A stretch of DNA of 44,792 bases, taken from assembly GCA_030770535.1 (NCBI GenBank), contig JASVEC010000128.1, positions 1 through 44,792 on the forward strand, written 5' to 3'. Below the pieces are notes generated by a model. The model saw only the letters and a program-made list of their open reading frames with translations. It did not search any database and had not been told where the DNA came from. Below, one piece after another: positions 1 to 9,831 of the stretch. Numbering within the stretch: position 1 is the stretch's first letter; the number at the start of each line of letters is the position of its first letter. The position numbers and the translations under genes were made by a program. The stretch comes from Batkoa obscura. Taxonomy: Eukaryota; Entomophthoromycota; Entomophthoromycetes; Entomophthorales; Batkoaceae.

Positions 1-328
1 TCAAGCTTACCTAAAGTTTACCTAGGAAGGTTACTGTGTTTAACTAAGTTATATAGTTTACTTATGGTCACCCTAGCTCAATATAGCTAAGATCTCTTCT
101 AACTGTTTTATCCTTGATCAATATGAAAGACTCGGAGGAAACCCTTCAAATTAAAAAGAGAACCAAATTAACCAATGTTACTAATATTTTATATACTGAA
201 TATTTCATTTATATACATGTTGATAAAATAAGGTTAAAATGAGTAATGTTGTACTTCCTTAACATGAAACAACAAATATCGATAGATAGTTATTAAAAAT
301 TCGATATTTATTTATTTATTTATTTATT
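1..328. other. intergenic, no gene seen
   Basis: No reading frame, RNA gene or repeat copy is recognisable here. An ATTT-type simple repeat near 301-330 abuts the stop codon of the P450 gene. Confidence 0.5.
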
Positions 329-1158
329 TTAAGTATAATCAGATAATTTAAAAAGTTGAATGTCCAAATCTTTTGGATATACGAAACCAGCTGTAGTAAG
401 AATAGGAGTTTCCCATTCTTTTGATTTTGGACCTAATTTAAGTTCATACTTTTGTAATAATAATGAAAGTACAACTCTTTGTTCAATTAATGAGAAGTTG
501 ATACCGATACCTAAACAATGTTAATATTTGTATATAATTAAACAATAATATCATTACATAATCTGGAACCACCACCAAATGGCATCCATGAGTTAGATTG
601 TTCACCATAAGGATCTAAGAAACGATCAGGATCGAATTTCTCTGGATTTGGGAAGTATTTTGCATTATGATGCATTCCCCAAATATAACAACTTAGGAAA
701 GTTCTCTCCTTAACTAATAAACCATTGGGTAATGTCTCGTCTCGACAACAATAGCGTCTTAACATACCAACAGTAGTTACTGATCTCATAGTTTCCTTGA
801 TAAAGCAATTCATATAGTTAAGTTCTTTTTGTTGCTCATGAGATGGTACAACATTTCCATCATCACCTAGAACACTGATGATTTCTTTACGAAGTTTCTG
901 TTGAATTTCTGGATATTTTGCTAAAAAGTAAACAGCTGAAGTAAGAGTATTTGCTGTAGTATCATGACCCGCTAGAAAGAAGGTAGCTAAGTTATTTACA
1001 ACTTCTTCAGTAGTTAAACTTTCTTCAGTAGATTCCATCATATTTCTAAGCATTAAAGTAACAAGGTCATCTTTAGTATCTCCACTTTCAATCTCCTTTT
1101 TACGAAGTGTGATGATTTCAGTTAAAAATATACGAAACTCTTCATTTGTACAATGATA
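329..1158 (-). CDS. cytochrome P450, C-terminal part
   Basis: Heme-thiolate monooxygenase, usually an ER membrane enzyme that hydroxylates lipophilic substrates; the substrate cannot be told. Two exons are clear: 558-1158 and 329-510, joined across a 47-nt GT-AG intron (511-557). In order they show the I-helix oxygen-binding motif AGHDTT, the K-helix ETMR (ExxR), a PERF-like FDPDRF, and the heme loop FGGGSRLCIG, whose Cys codon is split by the intron. The end is natural (TAA at 329-331). An acceptor CAATAG precedes the 558-1158 exon. A possible upstream exon ends at 1314 at a GTAAAT donor (frame reading ...LTKLFTKFRQ). No convincing exon for the first half of the protein (membrane anchor, helices A-F) is seen up to 2.1 kb, so the gene may be 5'-truncated or its N-terminus badly diverged. 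Family assignment is certain; completeness is not. Confidence 0.85.
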
Positions 1159-1369
1159 CTATTGATAAAAACTTAAATAATTTCAAAGGAATATGATAAT
1201 GGCAAATGTAGTAGTCACAGCTTTAAATTGTAGTCTTTAGCTTTAATCAGTTTCGTATTAGATTAACAAAACAGTTAAGCTTAGAATAGATTAAGAATAA
1301 AGAGATAATTTACCTGTCTAAATTTAGTGAAAAGTTTTGTTAAAGATTTTAAATGCCATTATAAAATTA

Positions 1370-2107
1370 CTTTTGCTTTGAAGCTTTTGAAAGCAATTTG
1401 GTAAAATTACAACATATTTTTACTAAATTCATGAATTCTATGTAGAGCTTTGTTATTGACTGTCTTACCTAATCTATTTCATTATGTCAATTTCATAATA
1501 GAATTAACGAAAACACTTGAAGATAAGCATCAAATTTTAAATTAGTAAATTTTGTTTAAAATTAAACTAAATTTTGAAAATATTGTCTGTCAGATTCATT
1601 CTGGAATTGGCATAAATAGAATAGATCAGGTGAAATAGTCAATGATAAAAAAATTAATTTGCTATGATTTAACTAAATTCTATAAATTAACCAGAATAAA
1701 GAAACTTTAAATCTATGATTATATATAAAATATAAAGTTTGAAAATTTAATTGTAACAACTAAAAGAACATTATCTCTCTTATACATTGTCAGCTATGGA
1801 TATTATCATATTCATAATATATATACTATAAATTACATTTTTTACATAATATCGTTTATTGCTTTTTTATAAAGTTGATATCAATATTGTCATTTAAAGT
1901 CAAACTGAAGCTCACATTATTAAAATGTATTAAAATTCAACTAATTATATAATGGTATTCTATAAATAACAAATATCAATAAGTATTATTTTAATAAGCT
2001 TTGTATTAAATGAAATATTTTATTTATTAAAGTCCAAGCTAATAAGATTTGATTTTTAATAGCTAATAGTAACTAAAATCAGGAAAATGTTATCAAACCT
2101 TGAGTAT
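1370..2107. other. AT-rich intergenic stretch
   Basis: Upstream of the P450 exons. Short open snatches occur near 1380-1480 on the minus strand and could be decayed P450 coding sequence, but frame and splice sites do not hold together. Nothing else is recognisable. Confidence 0.35.
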
Positions 2108-2206
2108 ATTGTGATGTTTTTTTTTCATTATTTTTTCTATTTTTAAGCATTATTTGAGTGGAAAAGTTATTAACAAAACTCTTAAACACAAAAATACATC
2201 CCTATA
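2108..2206 (-). mobile_element. MITE copy 1
   Basis: Diverged copy of the ~104-bp MITE family; ends TTGTGATGTTTTT and ATACATCCCTATA. Plus orientation for this family is taken as the arm reading GGGATGTATTTTTGTG. Confidence 0.7.
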
Positions 2207-2621
2207 TAGTATCTATCACTAGCATAGAATATATACTATATATAATACACTTCAATATTGGTCATTATTTATTATAATATCTGTTTTGTTAAAATAATAA
2301 TATACAATGCTATTAAAATCTAACTTTTCAAAACGAATATAGTTAAAAGATTATAAAAATATTATAATTATAATAGAATAATAAAAACTAATTGTAAATT
2401 TTGTTAAGAAACTACCAATTATCAAATCTATTGTAACTTGAATTTTTCAAATTAAATGATTAAATTGTAAATAAAATGTTAACTATTAGCTTAATCTGAG
2501 TTGAAATTAGTAATAAAATGACAAAATGTATAACTCATTAATTTATAATAAACTAGTTCTGTTATTATTTATTGCTGCTTTCAAAAATAAAGCTATAAAA
2601 GCTTCAAGATATTAACCAAAA

Positions 2622-2693
2622 AGGACCCACCGAGAATCGAACTCGGATTACAAGGATCAAAACCTTGGGTGCTAACCATTACACCATGGATCC
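2622..2693 (-). tRNA. tRNA-Gln (TTG)
   Basis: 72-nt cloverleaf. Acceptor GGATCCA pairs with TGGGTCC (one T-G pair). The anticodon arm is CAAGG-TTTTGAT-CCTTG, giving anticodon TTG (Gln, CAA codons). The T arm carries the invariant GTTCGATTC loop, and the D arm reads GGTGTAATGGTTAGCA, giving normal internal A and B boxes for Pol III. A T5 run follows the 3' end as terminator. No intron. Identical over all 72 nt to the copy at 8969-9040. Confidence 0.95.
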
Positions 2694-2757
2694 CACTATC
2701 GATTATTTGCTCATTTAGTAACAATATATTTTTTTTTAAAACTATTCATTTCATAGA

Positions 2758-2861
2758 TATGGGGGTGTTTTTTTGGCTTCATTGTTCTTTCCATCTTTTA
2801 AGCATTATTTGAGTGGAAAAATTGTTAGTGAAATTCTTAAACACAAAAACATATTCTCATA
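2758..2861 (-). mobile_element. MITE copy 2
   Basis: Near full-length copy flanked by TA on both sides; starts TATGGGGGTGTTTTTTTGGC. It lies 65 bp from the 5' end of the minus-strand tRNA-Gln gene. Confidence 0.85.
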
Positions 2862-4521
2862 AACTATTGATTCATTTTAAATCTAATTTATGTATCACTA
2901 AGTTTTTTAATATCCGTTTACTTTAGTTTAGGATGTTACTGATAACAGAAGGATAGAGCTTATCTTTAATGTCAGATAAGATACTAGTACTATTTTAAAT
3001 GTAAAATAGGGATGACTTTAGTCATTGATTGGAATTTTTAAACGATTGCTTTAAGCTAAATATTATAATAGAAAAAGGGGGATTTAAAATACAAGTTGTT
3101 CAAATTGACTTAGATTTCTGTTCAAAATATTTATAATTTATAAAATATGCTTTAAATTTTGTTTGTTTTGTTGTTTTTGAAATAGCTGTGGCAGGTTGAA
3201 AACATTGTGTATTTTCTATTGTATTGATAATTACTTTTAAATTTTTTATAAAACAATTGAATAATATAAATGATACTAAGAGTAATAGTTTAGCATAATT
3301 AAAATTTTATCATGGTTTTTTTCAATAACAGAATTCATATTCATCGCGTTCAATTGGCAAATAGAATATTGTAATTATATAAAATATCTTGTAATAATGA
3401 AACCAAATTCGACTAAACTAGTACAATCACTATTGCTATCTTGATTTTTTAGTTTATTAAAGTAATTAATTTAATTAATTTAACAACAAGTTTAATAGCT
3501 ATAAATGTTTCCCATTAGGATAACATATTTAATATACATTTTGATTTAAGTATTATTAATTGTTATAATAGATTTTATAATTAGTTATTGACTATAAATA
3601 ATAACACTAATAACGTCATGATCAAGAACTATAAATTAGAAAAAATATATATAAGTTTAGATAACCTAAAACTTGAAACAAGAGCCAAGAAATTCACAAC
3701 TATTTAACTTTATTCTATAAGATTTTTTAACTTAATATGTTTTCAGATGGTAAAATAAAATTCAAGTTAACATAAATTTATTAATTTTTACAATTTTAAA
3801 TTGAGCAATTAGAAAATAAAAACGTGACTATTTTTTATAACCAATAAAATTTTAGATAACATATTGGTTTAGGGTATAGAAATAATTTGAGTGATAATAA
3901 TAATAATAATAATAATAATAATATATCCTTTCAAAAACAGATTCAGTCATAACTATTGTTTGAGAAGCCTGGATAAAGTCAAATGTAGAAGCTTCCAGCT
4001 AATGTAAATTAACACTCGTATTTAATGATTTTTATAAATTTAATAATTAAATAGGTAAGGCTAATTTTCTAACTTGACAATTGAACAAAGTTACTACCCC
4101 ATTTGCGTGGTTAACAATGGAGTGTAATAACCAAAAAAAAAGAAATTAATTAATCAAATGGAAACTCATTTTCAATATGGAGTACACTAAAGAGTTTGTT
4201 TATTTTTATTTAGCACCTATTAGATAGAAGTTAACTCCATATTAACTTGTTCATTGAATGTATTACTAAGTTTATGTAAATTTATTTGAATCTTACCTAA
4301 GGGGAAGTTGTGGAGGGGATTTGTAAAAATTCATGTCAATCTTATAAAAGGGAATTTATTAATAAAATCATCAGTTAAAGTTGGGGTCTAAGTTCTAATT
4401 TTTTTTATAAAAATGATTGATTTTTAAACTTCCGCTATTAAAATTTGAGACTATAAATATTCAATTTTATCCATTATTAAACTTAATCTTTTTTATCACT
4501 ATTTAGTTTCTTTTGAAAATC
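2862..4521. other. AT-rich intergenic stretch
   Basis: No coding frame, RNA gene or MITE copy recognised. It contains one trinucleotide microsatellite (listed separately) and, near 4335, a TATAAAAGGG sequence 180 bp upstream of the arrestin-like gene that might serve as a promoter element. Confidence 0.4.
3894..3924. repeat. (TAA)n microsatellite
   Basis: About ten uninterrupted TAA/ATA units. Confidence 0.9.
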
Positions 4522-5247
4522 ATGGTTTATACAGCTAATTTACCTACTACTTATGATACTTTTAAAGAAAGAGAGAAGGCTTCTTTTAGCCATAACTCGA
4601 AACCTATAACAGCTAGTTTAATTATACCTGATACATTAGTATTATCGATTGATGAAACATTATGTCCAACAATCTATCGAAAATTTTCTGGTAAAGTAAA
4701 GATAGTAAATCCCAACTTAATAAAATTAAAGAAAGTAGAGGTATTTTTACTAGGAGAAAGTAATTTTTTATACAAAGAATCGGACAAAAAAAGAATTTAT
4801 TTAAAGAGAAGCTCCCATCAACATTTATTTTTAAATCAAGAATTAACCCTCAATGCTACTGCCTGCAGTAAACCAAAACTTAGTTTAGATTTTTCATTTG
4901 ATATTAATATGGATTTACCAGATTCATTTCATCAGAAAACAAGCTCTAATCAATATAAAATCATAGCTAACTTAACTTTTGAAGGTACTATTAAAGATTC
5001 AATAACTCAATTAACAGTGGAACAACCCTTTTCTGTTCAACATAAACTTATTATGTCCAATCAACAATTCCGTAAGTCCATTTGTGATACGAATGCTACT
5101 TCCTCTATTAATGAAAAAGAAATAGATAAAAAAAGAATGAGTAAAAGATTAAGTTCCATACTTGTTAAATTAAATAATAAGGAATCTTGCTTCTCAAAAT
5201 GGAATTGTTTTCGCACTAAAGCTTCACCTTATGATGGTCAGATTTAA
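4522..5247 (+). CDS. arrestin-like N-domain protein
   Basis: 241 residues from the ATG at 4522; a TTG nine bases upstream is in frame but an unlikely start. The body (residues ~30-170) has alternating beta-strand patterning of the arrestin N-terminal sandwich: GKVKIVNP, a strand with KKVEVFLLGES, then FDINMDLPDSF followed by YKIIANLTFEG, which matches the family's FxFxLPxxLPxSF...Y.L.A pattern. Family members (fungal alpha-arrestins) link ubiquitin ligases to plasma-membrane transporters or act as scaffolds. This protein ends after the N domain with a basic tail (KKRMSKRLSSILVKL); no arrestin C domain and no PPxY motif are seen. Intronless. It stands alone between a long AT-rich stretch and a degraded transposon copy. 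The fold call rests on pattern only. Confidence 0.6.
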   Translation: MVYTANLPTTYDTFKEREKASFSHNSKPITASLIIPDTLVLSIDETLCPTIYRKFSGKVKIVNPNLIKLKKVEVFLLGESNFLYKESDKKRIYLKRSSHQHLFLNQELTLNATACSKPKLSLDFSFDINMDLPDSFHQKTSSNQYKIIANLTFEGTIKDSITQLTVEQPFSVQHKLIMSNQQFRKSICDTNATSSINEKEIDKKRMSKRLSSILVKLNNKESCFSKWNCFRTKASPYDGQI

Positions 5248-5978
5248 TATTCACTCGTATTATATTTATGTTTTTTCCTCTCTTCTCCTTCTTCAATATA
5301 CTTACATTGTTATACATTAATAAAATTAATTATTATTAATATTGATGTTTATAAAACATATTCTTGAATATTTATTATGTTGATGAGTCATCTGTATACT
5401 TTATTCAATTGGTTTAAGCGCAGTCACATTTGATCATTTTTTATACATCTACAATTGAATAAAGTCCGAAAACTTATAATTTTTAAACTGAAATTAAGGA
5501 TATTTAAAGTTAAGGATCTAGAAGCATCTAAAATCAAACTCTAAAAATAATAAATGGGTGATTTTTGAATCAGTTCCATTTTTTATTAAAAACCAAAACT
5601 ACCTGCAACACAGTTAAATTGTTTTACCGTAGTTTATATTCTAAGTTAGCAGAATTTCTACTAAATTTGATAGAAACTTCTTAATTAGCAAGGCTTTTTA
5701 CTGATATAAGCCATACATCAATATCAATCAAAGTTGTAGTATATGAATAAATATATCTTCTTATAAAGCTTCATTGAGAGATATTTATTATTGACTGCTT
5801 TATAGCCAACATTGCAGATTTTCTATCAAATAAATAAACTATTTTAATGTTATAATTACATTATCAATATACCACTAAATCAATAAATAGCTGCATGGAA
5901 GGCAGTGGTTAGCCCTAAAATTATAATTAACCATCCCTATGTAATATAAGCAATATAATAATAGTTTTAGTTTTTATT

Positions 5979-6084
5979 TAGGGGTGTATTTTTTTGTTTA
6001 AGAATTTTATCAACAATCTTCCCCCTCAAATAGTACTTAAAAAAATGAGAAAACTAATGAAACCAAAGTAAACATCCCCGTTTA
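5979..6084 (+). mobile_element. MITE copy 3, inside transposon A copy 1
   Basis: Diverged copy starting TTAGGGGTGTATTTTTTTG and ending AACATCCCC. The flanking sequence resumes the match to transposon A. Confidence 0.75.
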
Positions 6085-6127
6085 TCATTATCATTATCAT
6101 TACAACTACTTGCTTTTCGATTATTTG

Positions 6128-6222
6128 TGGATGTATTTTTGTGTTCAAGAATATTACTAACAATTTTTCCATTAACTAGTGCTTAAAAGATAGAAAAAGT
6201 GATGAAGCTAAAAACACCTTTA
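6128..6222 (+). mobile_element. MITE copy 4, inside transposon A copy 1
   Basis: Second MITE in the same transposon copy, 43 bp after copy 3; starts GTGGATGTATTTTTGTG and has a diverged right end (AACACCTTTA). Confidence 0.7.
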
Positions 6223-6728
6223 TTTATTAACTTAGCTATTAATAACTTAAATAATATTAATATTTAATCATCGATTTCTATCATTTAATAAACTATTTAC
6301 TTAATTAGTAAATATTGAAATTTTTAGATTTTCTGTTATATTTTATAGAATAAGCTGGTGTTGATCTTTTGATTTTATAATTTTAATTAAAATTATGTCA
6401 CTCTTTATTTATCTATCAGATACTGGATAACAATATAGTTTATTGTTATGTTTAATAAAATATACATACTTTTTAATACCTCATATTTCTATTGTTTTTT
6501 TATGTGTTTTTTTCTTTTATACTTTTTAAAAATCATATTTGTTTTCTTATTATCGATAATTAAGTTATTAATTTTATTACGTTTACAGATAAAAATTTTG
6601 AGTTTTAAAATTAATCAATTAATTAATATTTTTTATTTTACTTAGTGCTTCAAAACTACTTTTTTATTGTAAAACTTTTTTGAAATACTTATTAATTGTA
6701 TTTCTTCTATAATACTTAACAGAAAAAT

Positions 6729-6772
6729 CAAAACTAAAACTAAAACTAAAACTAAAACTAAAACTAAAACTA
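6729..6772. repeat. (AAAACT)n hexanucleotide repeat
   Basis: Seven units of AAAACT in tandem, directly before MITE copy 5. The Ser-Phe repeat frame read on the minus strand is an artefact of this. Confidence 0.9.
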
Positions 6773-6776
6773 CTAT

Positions 6777-6876
6777 TTGGGGCTGTTTTTTTTAGTTTCA
6801 TTATTTTTCCATTTTTTAAGCGCTGTTTGAGTGGAAAGATTGTAGTAAAATTCTTAAACAAAAAAACACATCCCCA
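6777..6876 (-). mobile_element. MITE copy 5
   Basis: Full-length copy: TTTGGGGCTGTTTTTTTTAG ... ACACATCCCCA. It is directly followed by a half copy in the opposite orientation. Confidence 0.8.
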
Positions 6877-6941
6877 TTTGAAGATGTATTTTTGTGTCTA
6901 AGAATTTTACTAACAAATTTTCCGCTTAAATAAAGCTTTTT
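6877..6941 (+). mobile_element. MITE copy 6, left half only
   Basis: GAAGATGTATTTTTGTGTC through the TTTTCCGCTTAAAT block, then the match stops. It abuts copy 5 head to head. Confidence 0.7.
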
Positions 6942-6972
6942 AGATATTAAATTAGTTAAACCATTTCTTGCA

Positions 6973-7077
6973 TATGGGAGTGTTTTTTTTGGCTTCATTA
7001 CTTTTTCCATCTTTTAAGCATCATTTGAGTGGAAAAATTATTAGTAAAATTCTTAAATACAAAAATACATCCCCATA
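6973..7077 (-). mobile_element. MITE copy 7
   Basis: Full-length, TA at both ends; TATGGGAGTGTTTTTTTTGG ... TACATCCCCATA. Confidence 0.9.
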
Positions 7078-7185
7078 CGGTGAGTTATGGTTTAGTATTT
7101 CAAATAAATAATTGAAATAAATTTTGCTTATTATTTTATTATTTTTTGAATATAAAATATCAAACTTTAATACTAATATAGCTTT

Positions 7186-7648
7186 TGTGAAATCTGGTAC
7201 TCAGTGATTGGAGTCAAAAGCAGCTATTGCCTGGTTGACTACACTATAAGTCAAAAGGCCTTAGTTTATGTGACTAAGATAGACTCAGATTATGAAGAAT
7301 AGCACGTAATAAGTTATGGACTATGTAAGACAAATAGAATGACAATACTACTGTAAAATCTACATAAAATACTATTAAGGAAACTTAATGGCTTTATTAA
7401 ATGTTCGAGATATTAGGGAATAATTCAATTAAAAAGCCTCGAGCTACTATGTTTTAGAATCCCTTTTATACTCCGACAAGTATAAATATCAAAACGAGAG
7501 AACAATATCCTTTGAGACGAAGATACAAATTTTCATAGCAAATCAAACTAAGAGCACGGAATTAATTGTCTTTAAAATCGAGAACACAACAGCTTAGGCG
7601 ATTATTATGCTATAATTAACCATGGGACTGACAAAGCGATATTTCACA
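7186..7648 (-). mobile_element. solo LTR, copy 1
   Basis: A 463-bp unit bounded by TGTGAAAT and ATTTCACA that aligns end to end, reversed, with the units at 28078-28541 and 39517-39981. It has TG...CA termini with an 8-bp inverted repeat. Flanks CTTT and CTTG may be a worn 4-bp target duplication. No retrotransposon internal region lies next to it, so it looks like a solo LTR fossil. The family (Ty1- or Ty3-like) cannot be told. Confidence 0.7.
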
Positions 7649-7652
7649 CTTG

Positions 7653-7735
7653 TTTATTATAATGATTTAAATTTATTATAATGATTTAAATTTATTATAA
7701 TGATTTAAATTTATTATAATGATTTAAATTTGTTA
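7653..7735. repeat. 19-bp tandem repeat, four copies
   Basis: The block AATGATTTAA recurs at 7661, 7680, 7699 and 7718, a period of 19 bp with unit TTTATTATAATGATTTAAA. The array begins 5 bp after the solo LTR. Confidence 0.9.
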
Positions 7736-8031
7736 GATTCAACTTTGTTTTTATTTTTATATTTTATTTAAGGTCTGAAATTATTAGATAACTTTCATCA
7801 TTTAATTTCTTGATGGTTTTATTAAATATTTCTAAGTATTAATATAAAATTTATATAATTTATACTTTTTGTTAAATTTTTGTTTTATTTTTTATTACTA
7901 TATTTATTTTTAAATAGTTATTTTTTGACTACATATTAGGTGTATGTATTAAAAAACATAAAAAGAAAAATAGATTTATATAAAGTATTAAAGTTTTTGT
8001 TGTATATCTTTTATTTTACTTTTATTTAATA
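7736..8031. other. AT-rich intergenic stretch
   Basis: Nothing recognised. Confidence 0.35.
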
Positions 8032-8134
8032 TATGAGGATGGTCTTTGATTTCATCACTTTTTCAATTTTTTAAGTGCTATTTGAGTGAAAAGATTGTTA
8101 GTAAAATTCTTTTATTTAAGGATATATCACCATA
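8032..8134 (-). mobile_element. MITE copy 8
   Basis: Diverged copy, TA at both ends; TATGAGGATGGTCTTTGATT ... ATATCACCATA. Confidence 0.75.
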
Positions 8135-8689
8135 TGAATGAATTATAATATTTATATAGTGTGCCTCTTATTATATTAAAGTTTCTAAAAATTCCATTTC
8201 AAAGTTTAATTATAAAAGCTTGTATTTTATTTTTGTTTTAATAAAAAATAAATCTTTTAAATTTTTTTATCTAATTTTAAGCTTTTTAAATTTAAGTATT
8301 TTGATAAAAAATAATAAGTTAAAAGGATATTATAAGTTTTATTTGAACTTTTTGATGTTATTTTTAATATTAAATTAATTATATTTTTTAAGTTTGGCAT
8401 TATGATAGAAAAATAAGTTAAAGTTTTTTATTTAGAATAAAATTAGGCGTTGAGCTTTTAATAAAGTAGACAGTTTATTTGTTTTATTAGACAATTAAAG
8501 TATTTCAAATAAATTGATCAAGCTTTAATTAATTTTTAATAATTTATTTTATTAAATTCTTCTTAAAGCTATTTGACAGTGATGTTAAAAGTCATAAAGC
8601 TAATACAAGGATTTCAATTTGTTTACTTTTATATCTAATTATTATTGAAAATTTCCTGTTGCATTTCAAGTTTTTTTGTTGACAATGAG
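8135..8689. other. AT-rich intergenic stretch
   Basis: No gene, RNA or repeat copy recognised. Confidence 0.35.
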
Positions 8690-8780
8690 TACATGTTTTT
8701 TTGTTGAGGATTTTACTACCAATTTTTCCACTTGAATAACATTTAAAAAATAGAAAAACTGATGAAACCAAAAGAACATC
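8690..8780 (+). mobile_element. MITE copy 9
   Basis: Starts near ACATGTTTTTTTGTTG and runs to AAAAGAACATC, where copy 10 begins at once in the opposite orientation. Confidence 0.75.
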
Positions 8781-8883
8781 TGGGGATGTTTTTTTTGGCT
8801 TCATCACTTTTTCTATCTTTTAAACACTATTTGAGTGGAAAAATTGGTAGTAAAATTCTTAAACCTAAAAATACATCCCCATC
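8781..8883 (-). mobile_element. MITE copy 10
   Basis: TGGGGATGTTTTTTTTGGCT ... ATACATCCCCA. Together with copy 9 it makes a ~195-bp inverted pair. Confidence 0.85.
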
Positions 8884-8968
8884 TGATGATTTAAAATTTT
8901 AAACTATTAATGTTACTAAAAAAAATGTTTTATATACAAATAAAAATTATGTAGGTCCAATAGAGTTA

Positions 8969-9040
8969 GGATCCATGGTGTAATGGTTAGCACCCAAGGT
9001 TTTGATCCTTGTAATCCGAGTTCGATTCTCGGTGGGTCCT
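8969..9040 (+). tRNA. tRNA-Gln (TTG), second copy
   Basis: Identical base for base to the minus-strand tRNA at 2622-2693: same acceptor with one T-G pair, anticodon TTG in a TTTTGAT loop, GTTCGATTC T loop. Followed by TTTTT at 9045-9049 as Pol III terminator. Flanking sequences of the two copies do not match. Confidence 0.95.
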
Positions 9041-9321
9041 TGTATTTTTCGTTTTTTAATACTTTCTATAAAGTTTCTTTTAGCTCAAAACAGGCATACT
9101 CAACTATTGAGTTGATAGACTTTAAATTGTTGTGAAGCGTCTTTTAATTTGATTAGTAGATATGTTTTTTATCATTTTATGGATTATTATTAATAGGGAA
9201 TTTATTAGTCTTAGGTAGTTATTTTGTTATTATTTTGTTATTATTTTCTTAACCTTGAAATACTTTATAGATCATACTTATCAATAAACAAGTTAATTAA
9301 AATACTTAGAATCATTTAATA

Positions 9322-9423
9322 TATGGGGATATATTTTTGTGTTTAAGGATTTTATTAACAACCTTTCTATTCAAATAGCGCTTAAAAGACAGAAAAAGTG
9401 ATGATGAGGCCAAAAAAACCCTA
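9322..9423 (+). mobile_element. MITE copy 11
   Basis: TA flanks; TATGGGGATATATTTTTGTG ... AAAAAAACCCTATA. Confidence 0.85.
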
Positions 9424-9543
9424 TATAGAGTTATATTGATAAGAGTTTGAGCATCAAAAAAATTAAATAAAGTTATAGTTTATTAGCTAAACCATGATTT
9501 TTCAATAAATCTAAATTAAATGTTTGATATATTAAAAGATCAA

Positions 9544-9650
9544 TATGGGGATGTATTTTTGTGTTTAAAAATTTTACCAACAAATTTTTCGCCCAAATAG
9601 TGCTTAAAAGATGAAAAAAATAATGAAGTCAAAAAAACATCCTCATCTTA
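9544..9650 (+). mobile_element. MITE copy 12
   Basis: TATGGGGATGTATTTTTGTG ... AACATCCTCATCTTA. It ends 180 bp upstream of the SEC20 start codon, so it lies in that gene's promoter region. Confidence 0.85.
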
Positions 9651-9831
9651 TGATTTGAATAAAATTGGAATTCAATTTTAGCAACATCAAGTTTTGAATG
9701 TTGAAAATTTAATTAACAAATAATCCATTGCAAAACTTTCCAAATAACAAATAATGACCACATCAATTCTCAAAATCTAATAAAAACTAAAGTTTCTTTT
9801 ACTTTTTAAACAATATAGCAATCACAAAAAA

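Larger units (their letters stand above)
5440..6725 (-). mobile_element. DNA transposon A, copy 1 (3' part)
   Basis: This is the reverse complement of the 3' third of the transposon copied at 26.5-29.2 kb. 6240-6725 matches the end of the transposase region (27.8-28.7 kb) and 5440-5975 matches its 3' noncoding part (28.8-29.2 kb). Where copy 2 carries a solo LTR, this copy reads straight through (GGATAACAAT near 6427-6436), so it is an empty site. Two MITEs (5979-6084 and 6128-6222) are inserted in it. No long frame survives; the plus-strand frame at 6448-6645 is an antisense shadow. Confidence 0.7.

Noticed and set aside
6448-6645. 65-residue plus-strand frame
   Set aside because: Antisense shadow of degraded transposon A copy 1; the same applies to the minus-strand frame at 27889-28104.
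6664-7010. Two short minus-strand frames
   Set aside because: They run through the AAAACT repeat and MITE sequence; composition is that of the repeats.
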